A stretch of DNA of 64,000 bases from Eilatimonas milleporae (GCF_003688555.1 NZ_REFR01000014.1:248001-312000), one strand, 5' to 3'. Positions 33,170 through 42,723 are shown, counted from the stretch's first letter. Made by a program: numbers and translations. Notes: generated by a model not told the origin, from the letters alone.

Positions 33170-35002
33170 ATGGGTGAGAACCGCAATCTGCTGGTGGCGC
33201 TGGGGCTGTCTCTGCTGGTGATGCTGGCCTATGACCAGCTGTATCTGAAACCGCAAATGGAGGCCGAGCGCCTGCGCTCCGAACAAATAGCCGCCGAAGA
33301 GGCCGCCAATCCGGCCGGCACCGATGCCACCCTCGCCCCCCAGGGTCCGGCACCCCAAGGCCCGGCGGCATCGCAGGACCTGACCCCGCGCGGCGCGGCG
33401 CCGGCGGCCGGTGCGGACACATCCGACACCCTGACGGCAAATATGGCGGCAAATGCGGCGAACGCCCCGCGCATCGCCATCAAGACCCCGGCGCTGGAGG
33501 GCAGCCTGTCCCTGCGCGGCGCGGTGCTGGACGATCTGGTGCTGGTGAACCACCGCGTCAGCGTCGAGGGCGACGCGGACAAGGTGCGCCTGCTGGCCCG
33601 GCCCGGCAGCGCCGAAAGCCATTATATCCGCTTCGGCTGGACGGCCCAGACGATGACACAGACGACGGCCCAGGCGACCAATGGCGCCATCACACCGCTG
33701 GCCCCCGCCGCCGATACGCTGTGGCGGGCGGACGGGGACACACTTAGCCCCGACAGCCCGGTCACCCTGACCTGGGACAACGGCGCCGGCCAGACCTACA
33801 CCATGACCATCGCGGTCGACGACCGGTTCCTGTTCACCGTGACGCAGACCGTGCGCAACACGGCGGCGACCACGCTGACGGTGGCCCCTTACGGCCTGAT
33901 CAGCCGCCGCGACCTGCCGCAAGGCTTTGGCGGCGATGACATGTATATTCTGGACATCGGACCCATCGGCGTGTTCGGCGACAGTTACCGGCACATCAGT
34001 TACGAGGACGTGCGCGAGGACGGGTTCGAGGAAACCGGCTCGGTCAGCTGGCTCGGCTTTACCGACAAATACTGGATGACCGCCCTCGTCCCCGACCAGA
34101 CCACCCCGCTGGCCGAGGCCCATATCCGCCATATCGGCGGCGCGGCGCCGTCCTTCCGCGCCGATTTCGTCAAGAACTGGCAACGTGTCGGCGCCGGCGA
34201 CAGCGTCACGCTGACCCACCGCGTCTATGCCGGCGCCAAGATCGTCGGCGTCATCGACGACTATGAAACCAAACACGACATCACCCTGTTCGACCGGGCC
34301 ATCGACTGGGGCTGGTTCTACTTCCTGACCCGGCCGATTTTCGCCGGGCTGGAATTCTTTTTCGGCCTGACGGGCAATTTCGGTGTCGCCATTCTGCTGC
34401 TGACGGTGCTGATCAAGCTGGCGCTGTTCCCGCTGGCCAACAAATCCTATGTCTCCATGGCCCACATGAAAAAGGTCCAACCCAAGCTGAAGGCCCTTCA
34501 GGAACGCCACAAGGACGACAAGGCCCGCCTGCAACAGGAAATGATGGCCCTGTACCAGAAGGAAAAGATCAACCCGCTGGCCGGCTGTCTGCCGATCGTT
34601 GTGCAGATCCCGGTTTTCTTCGCCCTGTACAAGGTGCTGTTCGTCACGATTGAGATGCGCCACCAGCCGTTTTTCGGCTGGATCCGCGACCTGTCGGCGC
34701 CGGATCCGCTGACACCGGTCAATCTGTTCGGCCTCATCCCCTGGGACCCGCCCACCTTCATCGCCATCGGCATCTGGCCGATCCTGATGGGCGTGACCAT
34801 GTGGCTGCAGCAGAAGCTGAACCCGGCCCAGATGGACCCGACCCAGCAGCGCATCATGAACCTGCTGCCGATCATCTTCACCTTCATCCTGGCCAATTTC
34901 GCCGCCGGGCTGGTGATTTACTGGACGTGGAACTCGCTGCTCAGCGTGGCACAGCAATGGGTCATCATGCGGCGCGAGGAAGCGCGCTCCGGCACGGACT
35001 GA
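33170..35002 (+). CDS. yidC: Membrane protein insertase YidC
   Basis: YidC/Oxa1 inserts and folds inner-membrane proteins with or without Sec. The 610-residue protein has the N-terminal anchor (LLVALGLSLLVMLAYDQ), a large periplasmic domain with the SWLGFTDKYWMTALVPDQ segment, and the five-helix insertase core with GNFGVAILLLTVLIK, NPLAGCLPIVVQIPVFFALYK (shown only in part by family habit) and ANFAAGLVIYWTWNSLLSV. A GTG precedes the ATG at 33170. It lies 20 bp after the rnpA-yidD frame and before engB. Confidence 0.97.
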   Translation: MGENRNLLVALGLSLLVMLAYDQLYLKPQMEAERLRSEQIAAEEAANPAGTDATLAPQGPAPQGPAASQDLTPRGAAPAAGADTSDTLTANMAANAANAPRIAIKTPALEGSLSLRGAVLDDLVLVNHRVSVEGDADKVRLLARPGSAESHYIRFGWTAQTMTQTTAQATNGAITPLAPAADTLWRADGDTLSPDSPVTLTWDNGAGQTYTMTIAVDDRFLFTVTQTVRNTAATTLTVAPYGLISRRDLPQGFGGDDMYILDIGPIGVFGDSYRHISYEDVREDGFEETGSVSWLGFTDKYWMTALVPDQTTPLAEAHIRHIGGAAPSFRADFVKNWQRVGAGDSVTLTHRVYAGAKIVGVIDDYETKHDITLFDRAIDWGWFYFLTRPIFAGLEFFFGLTGNFGVAILLLTVLIKLALFPLANKSYVSMAHMKKVQPKLKALQERHKDDKARLQQEMMALYQKEKINPLAGCLPIVVQIPVFFALYKVLFVTIEMRHQPFFGWIRDLSAPDPLTPVNLFGLIPWDPPTFIAIGIWPILMGVTMWLQQKLNPAQMDPTQQRIMNLLPIIFTFILANFAAGLVIYWTWNSLLSVAQQWVIMRREEARSGTD

Positions 35003-35068
35003 GACCGTGGCGGCCCCCGCTCCCATGACATGCGCCTCCACACACAGGCCCCGGCCGGAGGCCCGGCC

Positions 35069-35881
35069 ATGACCCGCAAGCCGCCTGCCGCCCGCAGTCA
35101 GGACAACGGCACCGGGAGGGGCCGTGGCAAGGGCAAGGACTTTGGCGAGGCCTCTGGCAGTCCCGCCGGTGCCCCAATGCCTGCGAGTGCAGACGGGGCT
35201 GCGGGGGCAAACGGTGGCGCCGGCGATGACGGCCCCGACGGGGACCGGGACGCCCGGCTCGCCGACATCGGGCGCCGCCTGTTCGCCGGCCAGGCCGATT
35301 TCGTCAAGGGGGCCGTTTCGCTGGACACCCTGCCGCCGCCGGACCGGCCCGAAATCGCCTTTGCCGGTCGCTCCAATGTGGGCAAGTCCAGCCTGCTGAA
35401 CGCGCTCACCGGGCGCAAGGCTCTGGCGCGCACCTCCAACACCCCCGGCCGCACGCAGGAGCTGAACTATTTCCGCCTCGGCGACGGTATGGACCTGCCG
35501 CTCTATGTGGTGGACCTGCCCGGATACGGCTATGCCCGGGTCGAACGCAAACAGGTGGAACGGTGGACGCGGCTGGTCAAGACCTATCTGCGCGGCCGGC
35601 CCAGCCTGCGCCGGGTCATGCTGCTGATCGATGCGCGGCACGGGCTGAAGGCCAATGACCGTGAGATCATGACCATGCTGGACGAGGCCGCCGTCAACTA
35701 TCAGCTGGTGCTGACCAAGATGGACAAGCTGAAAGTGTCCGAGCGCGCCGCCATCGCCGCCCGCGTCGCGGCCCAGGCGGCCGGCCATGTGGCCTGCCAC
35801 CCCGTCATCCTGCCCACCAGCAGCGAAAAGGACTGGGGCCTCGGCGACCTGAAAGCGGACATCGCCGGCCTGCTGGCCTGA
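35069..35881 (+). CDS. engB: Ribosome biogenesis GTPase EngB (YihA/YsxC)
   Basis: EngB is an essential GTPase for 50S assembly. The motifs are G1 GRSNVGKSSLLNAL, G2 TPGRTQELNYF, G3 DLPGYGYA, G4 TKMDKL and G5-like TSSEKDWG. GGAGG is 8 nt before ATG 35069, chosen over 35030, giving 270 residues. The first 70 are a glycine- and alanine-rich extension not found in typical EngB (about 200 residues). The gene ends the insertion/RNase P block. Confidence 0.95.
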   Translation: MTRKPPAARSQDNGTGRGRGKGKDFGEASGSPAGAPMPASADGAAGANGGAGDDGPDGDRDARLADIGRRLFAGQADFVKGAVSLDTLPPPDRPEIAFAGRSNVGKSSLLNALTGRKALARTSNTPGRTQELNYFRLGDGMDLPLYVVDLPGYGYARVERKQVERWTRLVKTYLRGRPSLRRVMLLIDARHGLKANDREIMTMLDEAAVNYQLVLTKMDKLKVSERAAIAARVAAQAAGHVACHPVILPTSSEKDWGLGDLKADIAGLLA

Positions 35882-35926
35882 CGCGCGCCCGCAAATCTCA
35901 CCCCACAAAAAAAGAACCCCACAACA

Positions 35927-35945
35927 GGGCTCCTCAGGCGAGCCC
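35927..35945. terminator. Hairpin at the convergent junction after engB
   Basis: GGGCTC/GAGCCC encloses a 7-nt loop between convergent engB and the Hpt gene. Read on the minus strand it is followed at some distance by a run of seven T. It is a weak candidate terminator. Confidence 0.35.
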
Positions 35946-36081
35946 CAAAGGCAGAACAGGGCAGACTGGGCATCCATGAGGCGGCTTCAGGCCGGCGAAC
36001 TGTCCCCACGCGCGCGTCTTGTCAGGGCCGGCACACTGCCGCCTGCGCGCAAATCACTGCCGTGACCGACCCGAACCAGTG

Positions 36082-36420
36082 TCAGGAAACCCCTACCAGC
36101 GCCTTCAGCGTGTCGGCGGCGGTGGCCTCCAGCCGGTCGAAATCATCGGGGCCGAGCGCCGGGCGGCCGGTTTTCGCCGCCAGTTCCATCTGGGCGCACA
36201 GCTCCCCCAGCTGCATGGCGCCGAACGAGCGCGCCGCGCTTTTCAGGGCATGGGCCTGCACTTCGACCGTGTGGGGGTCGCCGGCCTCGAACGCGGGGCG
36301 CAGCGTGGTCATGCGGCTGGCGATTTCGCCGCGCAGGGCATCCAGCAAGCGCGGCAGCACATCGCCGACCTCGCCCCGCCGCATTTCGATCACAGCCTTG
36401 TCCAGCAGGGCGTGGCTCAT
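36082..36420 (-). CDS. Hpt domain protein
   Basis: This 112-residue helical protein carries the Hpt signature HALKSAARSFGAMQLGELC, in which His would accept phosphate. It is a second stand-alone Hpt in the window. Its ATG overlaps the stop of the DUF3253 gene by 4 nt (ATGA), so the two are translationally coupled. No kinase or receiver partner is adjacent. Confidence 0.85.
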   Translation of the reverse strand: MSHALLDKAVIEMRRGEVGDVLPRLLDALRGEIASRMTTLRPAFEAGDPHTVEVQAHALKSAARSFGAMQLGELCAQMELAAKTGRPALGPDDFDRLEATAADTLKALVGVS

Positions 36421-36917
36421 GACGCCGCCCTCCCATCGTCCATGCCCGGCGCGGACCCGACAGCGGGCGCCGGACCATCGGGGCTTTGCACATCGGGGTC
36501 TTGAACACCGGCAGCCGGGATATCGGGGGCCGACCCCCCTGGCAGCGGACCAGTTGACAGCGGACTGTCTGACTGGAGGCTGTCCGACTGGGGACTGTCT
36601 GGCCGGGAACTATCGGACGGGTGACCATCCAGCATTGGACCATCCGACATTGGGGCTCGGGGGCCGGCGGCCAGCCGGTAGACGCCCTTCAGGCCCGCCG
36701 GGTCCACCGGGCGGCCCTTGCGCAGAAAGACGATGCGGCCCTCGCCCGCCAGGGTTTCGGCCACCCGGCGTATGGCTGGCAACAGCCGGCGCCAGTCCTC
36801 CCCGCCCGTCACCAGTGTCAGGGCAACATCACGCGGCGACACGCTGCGGCGCCCAGTGACCAGCTTGGTCAGGGTTTCGGCAATGGCGGCATCCATCCCG
36901 CCAGCGGATTTCGTCAT
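36417..36917 (-). CDS. DUF3253 domain protein with low-complexity tail
   Basis: The first 80 residues match DUF3253, a small winged-helix-like domain (SPRDVALTLVTGGEDWRRLLPAIRRV and GRIVFLRKGRPVDPAGLKGVYRL, read as two blocks). The remaining 80 residues are low-complexity, with repeated SDS and PDxP units (DSPQSDSLQSDSPLS). The tail looks like repeat expansion and is probably disordered. The gene is coupled by an ATGA overlap to the Hpt gene, so they may work together, though no such link is known. Confidence 0.75.
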   Translation of the reverse strand: MTKSAGGMDAAIAETLTKLVTGRRSVSPRDVALTLVTGGEDWRRLLPAIRRVAETLAGEGRIVFLRKGRPVDPAGLKGVYRLAAGPRAPMSDGPMLDGHPSDSSRPDSPQSDSLQSDSPLSTGPLPGGSAPDIPAAGVQDPDVQSPDGPAPAVGSAPGMDDGRAAS

Positions 36918-37122
36918 GACGCGGTCCCCAATCCTGCCCGGATTTCACACTGTCTGCTTACGGCCCGGCCCTTTTATATGCCCGCAGGTGGCACCGCATG
37001 AACCTGTCTCGCCCCGCCTATCCGTCCGCCGGACACGCCCCCTGAAAACGGAGGCGGAATAATGGCTGACAACGGCCGGGACGCACGTTAGGCTCGCGCC
37101 CAGTTTAAAAGGGAATTGCGTC

Positions 37123-38088
37123 ATGCCAAGGTCTTCTTTGAAAAAATCAGCCCGTTTGGTTTTCAGCCTCTCGCTGCTGGCCGGCGGACTTGCCGCCTGC
37201 GGCTCCGGCCAGGACAGTGACACGGACGAGACGCAGGACCCCGCCGTCCCCCCCACAATCGAAGAAAGTGAAACAATGCCCGCAGACGTCGCCGCGTATA
37301 AGGCGGAAAATCTTGCCTTTTTGGAGGAAAACGCCGCCCGCGAGGGGATCACGGCCACCGACAGCGGCCTGCAGTACAAATCCCTGGCCGAAGGGGACGG
37401 CGCCACGCCCGAATTGCAGGATTTCGTCGTCGTCCATTATGAGGGCCGGCTGATCGACGGCACGGTGTTCGACAGCAGCCGCAAACGCGGCGAACCCGCC
37501 ACCTTCCCTCGCCAGGGCCTGATCTCCGGCTGGGTCGAGGCCCTCGGCCTGATGCGGGCGGGCGACCGGTGGGAGCTGACCGTGCCCGCCGACATGGCCT
37601 ACGGCGCCAATGAGCGGCCGTCCATTCCGGCCCATTCCACCCTGATTTTCGATATCGAACTGATCGAGGTGAAAAGCCGCGCCGCCCTGATCGAGGATAT
37701 GAAGGCGCCGCAGCGGGCCTATCTGGACAGCAATGCCGGCGCCGATGGCGTCACCATCACCGACAGCGGCCTGCAATACAAGGTGCTGGAAAAAGGTACG
37801 GGCGGCGACAACCCGACGGCGGAATCAAACGTCACGGTGCATTATGCCGGCCGCCTGATCGACGGCACGGAGTTTGACAGCAGCTACAAGCGCGGCGAGC
37901 CCGCCACCTTCCCGCTGAACGGCGTCATTCCCGGCTGGACCGAGGGCCTGCAGCTGATGCAGGTGGGCGACAAGTTTGAACTGACCGTGCCCGCCGACCT
38001 GGGATACGGCGCCCGCGGCGCCGGCCAGACCATTCCGCCCTACGCCACCCTGATCTTCGAGGTGGAGCTCCTCAACATCGAAGGCTGA
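37123..38088 (+). CDS. Tandem FKBP-type peptidyl-prolyl isomerase lipoprotein
   Basis: The 321-residue protein has a lipoprotein signal with lipobox LAAC at about residue 26, then two FKBP domains (about 65-182 and 190-320). Both carry the pattern GLQYK, VHYEGRLIDGT or VHYAGRLIDGT, FDSS and the closing TLIFDIELIEV or TLIFEVELLNI. It should catalyse proline isomerisation in the periplasm and help protein folding. The two domains are alike, with RKRGEPATFP and YKRGEPATFP in the same place, which indicates internal duplication. ATG 37123 has GGGAATTG upstream. Confidence 0.93.
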   Translation: MPRSSLKKSARLVFSLSLLAGGLAACGSGQDSDTDETQDPAVPPTIEESETMPADVAAYKAENLAFLEENAAREGITATDSGLQYKSLAEGDGATPELQDFVVVHYEGRLIDGTVFDSSRKRGEPATFPRQGLISGWVEALGLMRAGDRWELTVPADMAYGANERPSIPAHSTLIFDIELIEVKSRAALIEDMKAPQRAYLDSNAGADGVTITDSGLQYKVLEKGTGGDNPTAESNVTVHYAGRLIDGTEFDSSYKRGEPATFPLNGVIPGWTEGLQLMQVGDKFELTVPADLGYGARGAGQTIPPYATLIFEVELLNIEG

Positions 38089-38285
38089 CTGTTTCACCGC
38101 GTGTTCGGCACAGGACACGGGACGGCCGGCTGAAGGATTGGGCCGTCCCGTATTCCAAAGAGTCCCCAACGGGCCTGAGGATACGGCCTGGCCTCTATTA
38201 ATTTTGGCAGGGTCACACCTTACCCGCAGCGTTCGCGACTGGTATCTGCCGGGTAGGATTTTGCCGGCCTGCTGCCCCTCTTTCC

Positions 38286-38415
38286 CACTGATTTTTGTTG
38301 AGCAGGGCTTAACCGTCCCACGCCCCCACCCGGCCACCCACGGGATCATATGCTATGGGTGGCCGGGTGGGGGCGTGGGACGGTTAAGCTCTTCGGGCTA
38401 TAATCCCGTGAGGGA
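38286..38415. repeat. Long-stem hairpin element, copy 1
   Basis: A perfect 34-bp stem (38307-38340 with 38356-38389) encloses the 15-nt loop CGGGATCATATGCTA. The stem tip GGCCACCCA and the flanks (TTTTTGTTGAGCAGGG on the left, TCTTCGGGCTATAATC on the right) are shared with the other copies. It lies between the convergent 3' ends of the FKBP gene and a small membrane-protein gene. The other parts of this 400-bp gap show no gene. Confidence 0.93.
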
Positions 38416-38487
38416 AAGGACCGGCCAGGCTTTTCAAACAAATTAAGGCAGGGCACCCAACTTCTGGCACCATCAAAGGTCACACCC

Positions 38488-38757
38488 TCACACTAGGCAC
38501 AGCACGCCGTAACAGGTGCCGAAGACAAAGCGGAACAGCAGGTACAGGGCGGTGTCGATTGCCGCCATGGCGGCCAAAAACGGCAGGGCGACATACAGGA
38601 CGCCATAGGCGAACGCCCACACGGTCAGGCGCGGCGGCGGCAGGTGCCGGCCCTGGACCGGTCCCGGCCTCGATCTCCGGCCCGTTCCACCTGAGGCTTC
38701 GTCGGCCTGTCGCTTATGTCTTTTGCCCTTGCGTCCGGGCGGCGGCTGTTCTGTCAT
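38488..38757 (-). CDS. Small membrane protein
   Basis: This 89-residue protein has a basic, glycine/proline-rich N-terminus and two hydrophobic helices (WAFAYGVLYVALPFLAAMA and TALYLLFRFVFG) ending CYGVLCLV. Similar short proteins occur in alphaproteobacteria, with no known function. It is divergent from the acetyltransferase-like gene. Confidence 0.6.
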   Translation of the reverse strand: MTEQPPPGRKGKRHKRQADEASGGTGRRSRPGPVQGRHLPPPRLTVWAFAYGVLYVALPFLAAMAAIDTALYLLFRFVFGTCYGVLCLV

Positions 38758-38817
38758 GGGCGGCAGTTTAGCCCTTCCCGCCCGTCGCGGCAAAGGGGCG
38801 CTAGCAGCTGGACGCCC

Positions 38818-39834
38818 ATGATGACGGACATCGCACCAGACGGCATAGACCTGCATTTCGGCGACATCGCGGCCCCGGACTGGGACGCGGTGGACGCCGA
38901 CAGGCCACTGCCGGTGCAGCAGCACTGGGCCTACGGCCTGGCGGCGACGGCCATGGGCGGGCGGGTCCGGCAGGTGACCGTCACGGCCCACGGCCGGGCG
39001 GTGGCCATCGGTCTGATGGGGACGCGGCGGATCGCCAGGCTGATCCAGTTGTCGAGCCTGCTGCGCGGACCGGTGTGGCTGCCGGCGGCACGGGCCGGGC
39101 CGGGCAGGCGGATCGCCATTTTCAAGGCCCTGGCGCAAGCCCATCCCAAGCACCGCTGGTGTTTCCTCGCCGTTCAGCCCGACTGGCCCGCCGGCGGTGG
39201 CGCGGATTGGGACGGGGACGTAGACACAGGTGCGCGCGGCGATGCTGTCCTGCGGCGGGCGGGACTGCGGCGCGTGATGTCCGGTTTTTCCACCGCCTGG
39301 CTGGACCTGCGCACCGATACGGACCGGTTGCGCGCGGGTCTGCGGCAGAAATGGCGCAACCAGTTGAAAAAAGCCGAGGCCGCTCGGATACAGATCGCCG
39401 TCGGCGGCACGCGGGCAAGGCAGTATGACTGGCTGATCACTGCGGAAGACGCACAGCAGACGGCGCGCGGATACCGCGCCCTGCCGGCCGGCTTTGCCCG
39501 TGCCTATGCCGGGGCGACGACGACAGCGCCCGGGACCGCGTGCGGTGCCGGCATGCTGTCGGTGACCGCCCATCTGGGCGGGCAGAAAGTGGCGGGCGCC
39601 CTGTTTCTGTGCCACGGCACCAGCGCCACCTATCATATCGGCTGGACCGGGGCGCCAGGCCGCGCGGTCTCGGCGCAGAACCGGGTGCTGTGGGAGGGAT
39701 GCCTGGCCCTGAAGGATCGGGGTATCCGCTTTCTGGACCTGGGCGGGCTGGACACCGGAGCGCTGGCGGGGATCAGCCGGTTCAAGCTGGGGCTCGGCGC
39801 CGCGCCCGTGACGCTGACCGGGAGCTGGATGTGA
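38818..39834 (+). CDS. GNAT/FemAB-like acyltransferase
   Basis: The 338-residue protein resembles the FemAB/BioF2-like group of the GNAT fold. Seen are LRQKWRNQLKKAEAARI, the characteristic basic helix after the N-terminal half, and the C-terminal VAGALFLCHG, TYHIGW and GIRFLDLGGLDT strands. Such enzymes transfer amino acids or acyl groups onto cell-wall or lipid acceptors. ATG 38818 starts the conserved part; the acceptor is unknown. Confidence 0.78.
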   Translation: MMTDIAPDGIDLHFGDIAAPDWDAVDADRPLPVQQHWAYGLAATAMGGRVRQVTVTAHGRAVAIGLMGTRRIARLIQLSSLLRGPVWLPAARAGPGRRIAIFKALAQAHPKHRWCFLAVQPDWPAGGGADWDGDVDTGARGDAVLRRAGLRRVMSGFSTAWLDLRTDTDRLRAGLRQKWRNQLKKAEAARIQIAVGGTRARQYDWLITAEDAQQTARGYRALPAGFARAYAGATTTAPGTACGAGMLSVTAHLGGQKVAGALFLCHGTSATYHIGWTGAPGRAVSAQNRVLWEGCLALKDRGIRFLDLGGLDTGALAGISRFKLGLGAAPVTLTGSWM

Positions 39835-39929
39835 GAAAAGCGGAGAGCGGCGGGGTTGATGCGACGGGAAGCGACACCGGCCCCGCCCCGGGCCAAAAGC
39901 GAACCCGGCGCGAATTTACTGGCGCCGAG

Positions 39930-39950
39930 AAGTGTTATATTATAACAAAT
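39930..39950 (+). promoter_or_regulatory. Candidate Zur (zinc uptake regulator) box
   Basis: TGTTATA-t-TATAACA at 39933-39947 is a perfect 7+7-bp palindrome in the form of the known Zur box core (GTTATA-N-TATAAC). It ends about 40 bp before the ATG of the ZIP-like membrane protein, where a repressor would block transcription. AT-rich sites like this are rare in the surrounding DNA. Confidence 0.6.
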
Positions 39951-39988
39951 TGCGATACAGCCTGAACGGCATTGAGTGTGCCGCCCCG

Positions 39989-41362
39989 ATGGAAAACCGA
40001 GACCGCTGGAAAACGAGACTGCCGCCCGTGCCCGTGAACCTTGTCATTTTAACGCTTGTCACCGCCGGCGCGCCGCTGATCGCCGGGATGCTGTCGCGCA
40101 CGCCGGTCTTGCGGCGGGGGCTGGACGGCTTTGTCCTGGTCACGGTGCTGGCGCTGGGGGTGCTGAGCCTGCTGCCGGACGCCATGGCGCATCTGGGGCT
40201 GCCGGCGCTGTTGCTGGCGGCCCTCGGCTTCGGCCTGCCGTGGCTGGCCGAGCGGCTGCTGCACCACGGCGAGACGGCCACCCACCGCCTGCTGCTGGTG
40301 CTGTCGGTGTGCGCCTTTGCCCTGCACGTGGCGGGCGACGGCGCGGCACTGGCCCATTTCGGCGCGCGAATCGGCGACGACGGGAACTTTGCCGCCGGCA
40401 TGATCATCCTGCACCGCATGGGGGTCGCCACCGCGCTGTGGTGGCTGCTGCGCCCCATGCTGGGCGTGGCCGGCAGCCTGGCGATGATCCTGCTGCTGGC
40501 GGTGGTCACGCCGGCCGGCTATATGCTGGGCAGTGCCCTGGACGGGGTGGTCCACGCACCGGTGAGCGCCGGCCTGCTGGCCTTTGCCGCCGGGTCGCTG
40601 CTGCATGTGATGCTGCATCCGGTGGAAATGCCGGCGCAACACACCCCGCCGGCCGGCGGCACAGAGACCACGGGGAATGCGGGGAACGCGGAGGCCGATA
40701 CGGGGAACCGGCGCCGGCGCGCCTATGCCATGGCGCACCGGATCGGGACCTGTGCCGGGCTTGTCTTTGTCGCGCTGGTCTGGGGCGGGGTTCTGACCGG
40801 CGATGGGACGGCAGACCCCGGCATGGCTGATCACGGCATGGCGGATCATGGCATCGTAGGGCACGCGCCGGCGGATCCCGCGTTGGCAGAGAAGGCCCTG
40901 ACGGACCCGGAAAAGGCGAACCAAGAACAGGTGGGCCAGGAACAGGCGGGTCGGGAACAGACGGGTCGGGAACAGACGGGCCACACCCTGACGGGACACG
41001 ACCTGACGGGACACGGGGCCGCCATGGACCTGACCGTGGTGCGCCTGCTGTCACCGCTGCTGCTGACCCTGCTGGCGGTGCGGGGCGCGGCGCCCTGGAC
41101 GGTGCTGGCCGCCGTCACCGCCGGCCTGACCGGCCCGCTGAGCCCGGCGGCGACATGGATCGCCGCCTGGACATCCGCCTGGCCGCCGGCCGCCGGGATC
41201 CTCCTGCTGTGCAATGCGACCCTTGCCCTGTGGGCGGTGGCGGTGGCGGGGCTGATGATCCGCGACGGCGCCCGGCGGTTCTTCGAGCCCTTTGTCCCGG
41301 CCCATCGCGGCCACAGCCACGGCACACACGCCAACATGTCCGCGCCGGGCACATCCGCATAA
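39989..41362 (+). CDS. ZIP-like metal permease, probably Zur-regulated
   Basis: The 457-residue membrane protein has about eight helices with ZIP-like features: SLLPDAMAHLG, LHVAGDGAALAHFG (compare the ZIP HNxxDG site), ILHRMGVATALWW (compare HExPEG) and GSLLHVMLHPVE. ZIP proteins move zinc and other divalent metals. A hydrophilic loop around residues 260-330 contains degenerate short repeats (MADHG, EQAGREQTG, TGHDLTGH), and the tail is His-rich (HRGHSHGTH), which suits metal binding. ATG 39989 is used because the candidate Zur box overlaps the earlier GTG at 39932. Confidence 0.65.
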   Translation: MENRDRWKTRLPPVPVNLVILTLVTAGAPLIAGMLSRTPVLRRGLDGFVLVTVLALGVLSLLPDAMAHLGLPALLLAALGFGLPWLAERLLHHGETATHRLLLVLSVCAFALHVAGDGAALAHFGARIGDDGNFAAGMIILHRMGVATALWWLLRPMLGVAGSLAMILLLAVVTPAGYMLGSALDGVVHAPVSAGLLAFAAGSLLHVMLHPVEMPAQHTPPAGGTETTGNAGNAEADTGNRRRRAYAMAHRIGTCAGLVFVALVWGGVLTGDGTADPGMADHGMADHGIVGHAPADPALAEKALTDPEKANQEQVGQEQAGREQTGREQTGHTLTGHDLTGHGAAMDLTVVRLLSPLLLTLLAVRGAAPWTVLAAVTAGLTGPLSPAATWIAAWTSAWPPAAGILLLCNATLALWAVAVAGLMIRDGARRFFEPFVPAHRGHSHGTHANMSAPGTSA

Positions 41363-41439
41363 AATATCCGGCGACAGTGACGATATCCGGCCTGCGGGCC
41401 CCGGACTGACGGCAAAAGCCGGCAAGGGCCCGGGCGTCC

Positions 41440-41570
41440 GGCTCATTATGGTTTGAAGAGCCTAGCCGGCCCGCTCCCCCTCCCGGCCACCCATAGCGTA
41501 CGATCCCGTGGGTGGCCGGGAGGGGGAGCGGGCCGGCTAGGCAGCGCCCGGCAAAAATCAGTGGAGCAAC
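41440..41570. repeat. Long-stem hairpin element, copy 2
   Basis: A perfect 34-bp stem (41460-41493 with 41509-41542) encloses TAGCGTACGATCCCG, the reverse complement of the loop consensus, so this copy is inverted relative to copy 1. Its outer stem (CCTAGCCGGCCCGCTCCCCC) differs from copy 1 on both arms, and pairing is kept throughout. It lies in the 315-bp gap between the ZIP-like and SDR genes; nothing else is seen there. Confidence 0.93.
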
Positions 41571-41677
41571 AAGACAACCAAACCCTGGCCCAATTGAAAA
41601 AATGAGAGTAGACCGGCCGGGCCCTGCAAAAACCGGACGAACGGCAGGGGGCACAATGCACACATGCGGAAACACCC

Positions 41678-42505
41678 ATGCGATTTAAAAACCGGACAGT
41701 GGTTCTGACGGGCGGGACGGCGGGCCTTGGCGAGGTGACGGTCAAGGCGTTCGCGCGCGAGGGCGCGCATGTTTTCTTTTGCGGCCTGATCGACGCGGAG
41801 GGCGAACGGGTGGCCGCTGAAGCCACGGAAGCGGCCACACAAGCCGCGACAGACGCGGCCGGGGACGCCGGAGCGGGCGGCACGGCCCGGTACCGCCGGG
41901 CGGACGTGCGGCGGGCCGGGGACATGGCCGCCCTGGTGGAGGACGCCGTGACCGCCACCGGCCGACTGGATGTGGCGGTGAACAATGCCGCCATATCCCA
42001 TGCGGCCGCCCGCATGGCCGAGCAGCCGCTGGACAGTGTCAACGATGTGTTCGCCACCAATATCATGGGGGTGTGGCACGCCATGCACCACCAGATCCCG
42101 CCCATGGCACGGGCGGGCCGGGGCGCGATCGTCAACGTCGCCTCGATCCTGGGGGCTGAGGGGGCGCCGTGGATGGCGGCGTATGGCGCCAGCAAGCACG
42201 CGGTGATCGGCCTGACGAAAAGCGCGGCGCTGGACTATGCCGGCGCGGGCCTGCGCATCAATGCGCTGTCACCGGGGCCGATGCGGACCCCGATGTTCCG
42301 CCGGGCGCTGGAGGATATCGGCGGCGACCTGAGCAAATATGCCGGCGGCCTGCCGGACAGCGGCCCGCTGGACCCGGCGGCGGTCGCCGAGACCGTGCTG
42401 TTCCTGGCCAGCGACGGCGCCGCCGGCATCAACGGCGCCAATATCATCGTCGACGCCGCCACCACCAGCGGCCATGCGGGCCCGCCCGAAACGCGGCAGG
42501 CATGA
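41678..42505 (+). CDS. Short-chain dehydrogenase/reductase
   Basis: This is a classical SDR of 275 residues: the cofactor loop TGGTAGLG at about 11-18, NNAA at about 108, the catalytic Ser in VNVASILG, and YGASKHA with Tyr and Lys. It would use NAD(P)(H) to oxidise or reduce an alcohol/ketone. An alanine-rich insert (about 48-70) is unusual. The substrate is unknown and the neighbours give no pathway. Confidence 0.9.
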   Translation: MRFKNRTVVLTGGTAGLGEVTVKAFAREGAHVFFCGLIDAEGERVAAEATEAATQAATDAAGDAGAGGTARYRRADVRRAGDMAALVEDAVTATGRLDVAVNNAAISHAAARMAEQPLDSVNDVFATNIMGVWHAMHHQIPPMARAGRGAIVNVASILGAEGAPWMAAYGASKHAVIGLTKSAALDYAGAGLRINALSPGPMRTPMFRRALEDIGGDLSKYAGGLPDSGPLDPAAVAETVLFLASDGAAGINGANIIVDAATTSGHAGPPETRQA

Positions 42506-42723
42506 CCGCACCTTGAAATCCGGGCCGGACGACCCCACAGTCTGTTGCTGACGGGCGATGCGCGGGGGACGGACCAAGCCCCCCTGAAACGGTACTTTGA
42601 AACAGTATTCTGAAACAGGGCCATAAAACGGCCCTATAAAGACGGCCTTGTGAAAATCCATGTTCCACGCCCGTGGTGCAAACCGGTGTTTCGAGAGCGG
42701 CAGTGTCCGGCGGCAGACGATTT

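Noticed and set aside
33050-35977. A 975-codon open frame on the minus strand opposite yidC and engB
   Set aside because: yidC and engB are certain; the antisense frame is low in recognisable features.
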